The notes under the pieces were generated by a model. That model had not been told where the DNA came from and ran no database searches. It saw only the letters and a program-made list of their open reading frames with translations. This document shows, piece by piece, positions 7,019-8,133 of a DNA stretch of 8,133 nucleotides. Source of the DNA: Acidobacteriaceae bacterium (GTDB lineage Bacteria; Acidobacteriota; Terriglobia; Terriglobales; Acidobacteriaceae); assembly GCA_030039895.1 (NCBI GenBank), contig JASHUR010000168.1, forward strand, positions 1-8,133. The letters are read 5' to 3'. The translations under genes and the position numbers were made by a program. How positions within the stretch are numbered: position 1 is the first letter of the stretch; each line of letters opens with the position of its first letter.

Positions 7019-7036
7019 CCTGCATCCTGTAACGCC

Positions 7037-7050
7037 CTCGCAGTTGCGAG
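7037..7050 (+). repeat. Short hairpin, 5- to 6-bp stem
   Basis: CTCGCA (7037-7042) is the exact reverse complement of TGCGAG (7045-7050), with GT between them. Read as RNA this is a CTCGC/GCGAG stem closed by AGTT. No T-tract follows, so it is not a standard terminator. Confidence 0.4.
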
Positions 7051-7174
7051 CGGAGCTGCCCGGTCGGCAAGCCTCTCGAAAAGCTCCATGCCATCGAGTA
7101 AGTGTTTCCTCGCATGCGCTCGGCGGATTGCTTCCGGTGAGCAACATGTTTTTCAGCGTAGTGCGATCGCGGGG

Positions 7175-7194
7175 AGCTTCGATATTATGAAGCT
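7175..7194 (+). repeat. Hairpin in the leader of the barrel gene, 6-bp stem
   Basis: AGCTTC (7175-7180) pairs with GAAGCT (7189-7194) around the AT-rich loop GATATTAT. It sits about 90 bases before the barrel gene at 7286. TATTAT hexamers at 7183-7188 and 7210-7215 could be -10 elements, but no matching -35 box is seen. Confidence 0.35.
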
Positions 7195-7264
7195 GCCGTC
7201 ATCGTTGCTTATTATCTTGTCTTGGCAGGTCGTTCACCCGTAGGATCAAGTGGCACTTGGCTCT

Positions 7265-7272
7265 GAGGAGGT
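7265..7272 (+). promoter_or_regulatory. Strong Shine-Dalgarno with long spacing, barrel gene
   Basis: GAGGAGGT is a near-perfect anti-Shine-Dalgarno match. The first ATG in the right frame is at 7286, leaving 13 bases, longer than usual. No alternative start codon lies in frame between them; a GTG at 7250 lies upstream of the motif and cannot use it. Confidence 0.55.
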
Positions 7273-7285
7273 CCATCGCGACGAA

Positions 7286-8133
7286 ATGGGGGAGACGAGA
7301 CGGGTTCGACTGTGCGGAGGCATGCTGATTCTGATGCTTCTGCCAATCGTCGATGGCAAGTTCGCAGTTGCGCAAGATAACTACCAGATAAGTAACTACG
7401 AGATTCAAGTCTACGGCTCCCAGACTGTGACGCCGAAAACTACGATGGTTGAGTCGTTCAGCAATGTCAGCGCGGACGGCACCAAGCCACTGGCTGGATC
7501 AGTTTATTCAGCGAACGGGCTTTACCCGACCAACAATGTCCTGCACGAAACCGTTGAGATCACGCAGGGAATCAACAGCTGGTCGGAGGTTGGCTTCTAT
7601 GTGTTCACAGACGTGCGCAGCGGACAGGGATGGCAGTGGGTGGGCGATCATATCCGGCAGCAGGTGCGAGCGCCGGATAGCTGGCACTGGCCAGTGGGCG
7701 CGAGTTTGTCTATCGACTTTGGCTACCAGCGTCCGCAGTTCTCAACGGATACATGGACGTTGGAGGTCAGGCCCATCGTCGATAAGCAACTCGGGCGGTG
7801 GTACTTCGCGATGAACCCCGCGTTCGAGCGGTCCTTTCATGGGCGGAGTGTCTCTCAGGGTGTTGCTTTTGCTCCCAGTGTGAAGCTGAGCTACGGCTTC
7901 AACAAGTACATCTCCGGCGGGCTCGAATATTACGGCGATTACGGAAGTCTGCGAGATATTTCCTCTTTTCATAACCAGCAACAGCAGTTCTTTCCGGCGG
8001 TCGATCTGAATGTCTCTCCGGATTGGGAGATCAATTTGGGTGTAGGAATCGGAGTGACGGCGAGTACCGATGACTGGATTTGGAAGGCAAACGTGGGTCG
8101 CCGCTTTGACTGGGCGCTCCACCGCGCGCGTAG
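7286..8133 (+). CDS. Secreted outer-membrane beta-barrel-like protein (cut by right window edge)
   Basis: An open frame runs from the ATG at 7286 to the last base, giving 282 codons plus two bases, with no stop. Residues 1-30 form a signal peptide: a basic start (MGETRRVRL), a hydrophobic core (MLILMLLPIV), and a probable cleavage at AVAQ before DNYQ. The mature part alternates polar and hydrophobic residues and is rich in Trp, Tyr and Gly, for example EVGFYVFTDV, DSWHWPVGASLSIDFGYQRP, LSYGFNKYISGGLEYYGDYG and WEINLGVGIGVTAS. These read as successive transmembrane beta strands. It resembles uncharacterised barrel proteins that I remember from Acidobacteriota genomes; I cannot give a substrate. 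The final FDWALHRAR suggests the C-terminal end is near. It is separated from ppk1 by 732 bases, so it is probably transcribed on its own. Confidence 0.8.
   Translation, partial: MGETRRVRLCGGMLILMLLPIVDGKFAVAQDNYQISNYEIQVYGSQTVTPKTTMVESFSNVSADGTKPLAGSVYSANGLYPTNNVLHETVEITQGINSWSEVGFYVFTDVRSGQGWQWVGDHIRQQVRAPDSWHWPVGASLSIDFGYQRPQFSTDTWTLEVRPIVDKQLGRWYFAMNPAFERSFHGRSVSQGVAFAPSVKLSYGFNKYISGGLEYYGDYGSLRDISSFHNQQQQFFPAVDLNVSPDWEINLGVGIGVTASTDDWIWKANVGRRFDWALHRAR

Larger units (their letters stand above)
7003..7152 (-). pseudogene. Possible remnant of a minus-strand gene
   Basis: On the minus strand the frame from 7152 to the TAG at 7005-7003 gives 49 residues with natural-looking composition, including SPEAIRRAHARKHLLDGMEL and RAAPLATARALQDAGARL. 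It is alanine-, arginine- and leucine-rich, and would form amphipathic helices. There is no plausible start codon, and a TGA (7155-7153) interrupts it upstream. Just upstream in another frame of the same strand (about 7198-7122) is a second protein-like stretch, EAPRDRTTLKNMLLTGS. Together they look like one reading frame broken by a shift. I do not recognise the family. Chance is a real alternative because GC-rich DNA often yields such frames. Confidence 0.25.
6554..7285. other. Gene-poor stretch with inverted repeats after ppk1
   Basis: These roughly 730 bases have no open frame I can defend as an intact gene, and by eye are more AT-rich than ppk1. They hold four perfect inverted repeats (6905-6920, 7005-7018, 7037-7050, 7175-7194), a T6 run (6953-6958) with no stem directly before it, and a protein-like minus-strand frame (7003-7152). 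A short plus frame in the same phase as ppk1 runs from its stop to 6799; it has no Shine-Dalgarno and no known motif. No terminator of the stem-plus-T type is clear after ppk1. Gene decay is one explanation; a structured leader or small RNA is another. Confidence 0.5.

Overview
The window looks like a chromosomal segment of a GC-rich, Gram-negative, diderm bacterium. Signal peptides and outer-membrane barrel proteins support the diderm reading. The style of the OprB-like porin, the PstS-like protein with an extra N-terminal domain and the right-hand barrel protein suggests an Acidobacteriota (Terriglobia-like) host. That assignment rests on remembered family resemblance, not on a search. I see no mobile element, CRISPR array, tRNA or rRNA.

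Layout. Minus strand, read right to left: an OprB-family porin (3264 to 1849), then 18 bases later a PstS-like phosphate-binding protein (1830 to 364), then after 147 bases the N-terminal part of cysteine synthase cysK (216 to 1, cut by the left edge). Plus strand, diverging from the porin: a cyclic-nucleotide-binding-fold plus DUF1003 membrane protein (3525-4382), then 59 bases later polyphosphate kinase ppk1 (4442-6553). A gene-poor stretch of about 730 bases (6554-7285) follows. It holds several perfect short inverted repeats and a protein-like reading frame on the minus strand that may be gene debris. At the right edge a secreted outer-membrane barrel-like protein starts at 7286 and runs off the window.

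How the genes may work together. The clearest theme is phosphate. One arm has a porin with an envelope phosphate-binding protein that keeps all the expected phosphate ligands. The divergent arm has PPK1, which builds polyphosphate from ATP, behind a membrane protein with a cNMP-fold sensor domain. This is a plausible uptake-and-store module around one shared regulatory region (3265-3524). The co-regulation is inferred from arrangement only. The Pst permease and ATPase genes (pstC, pstA, pstB) are not in the window.

The points most worth a second look are the extra N-terminal domain on the PstS-like protein, the cNMP domain that lacks the usual ligand-binding Glu and Arg next to ppk1, the perfect 7-bp hairpin just before that gene's ribosome binding site, and the palindrome-rich region after ppk1.
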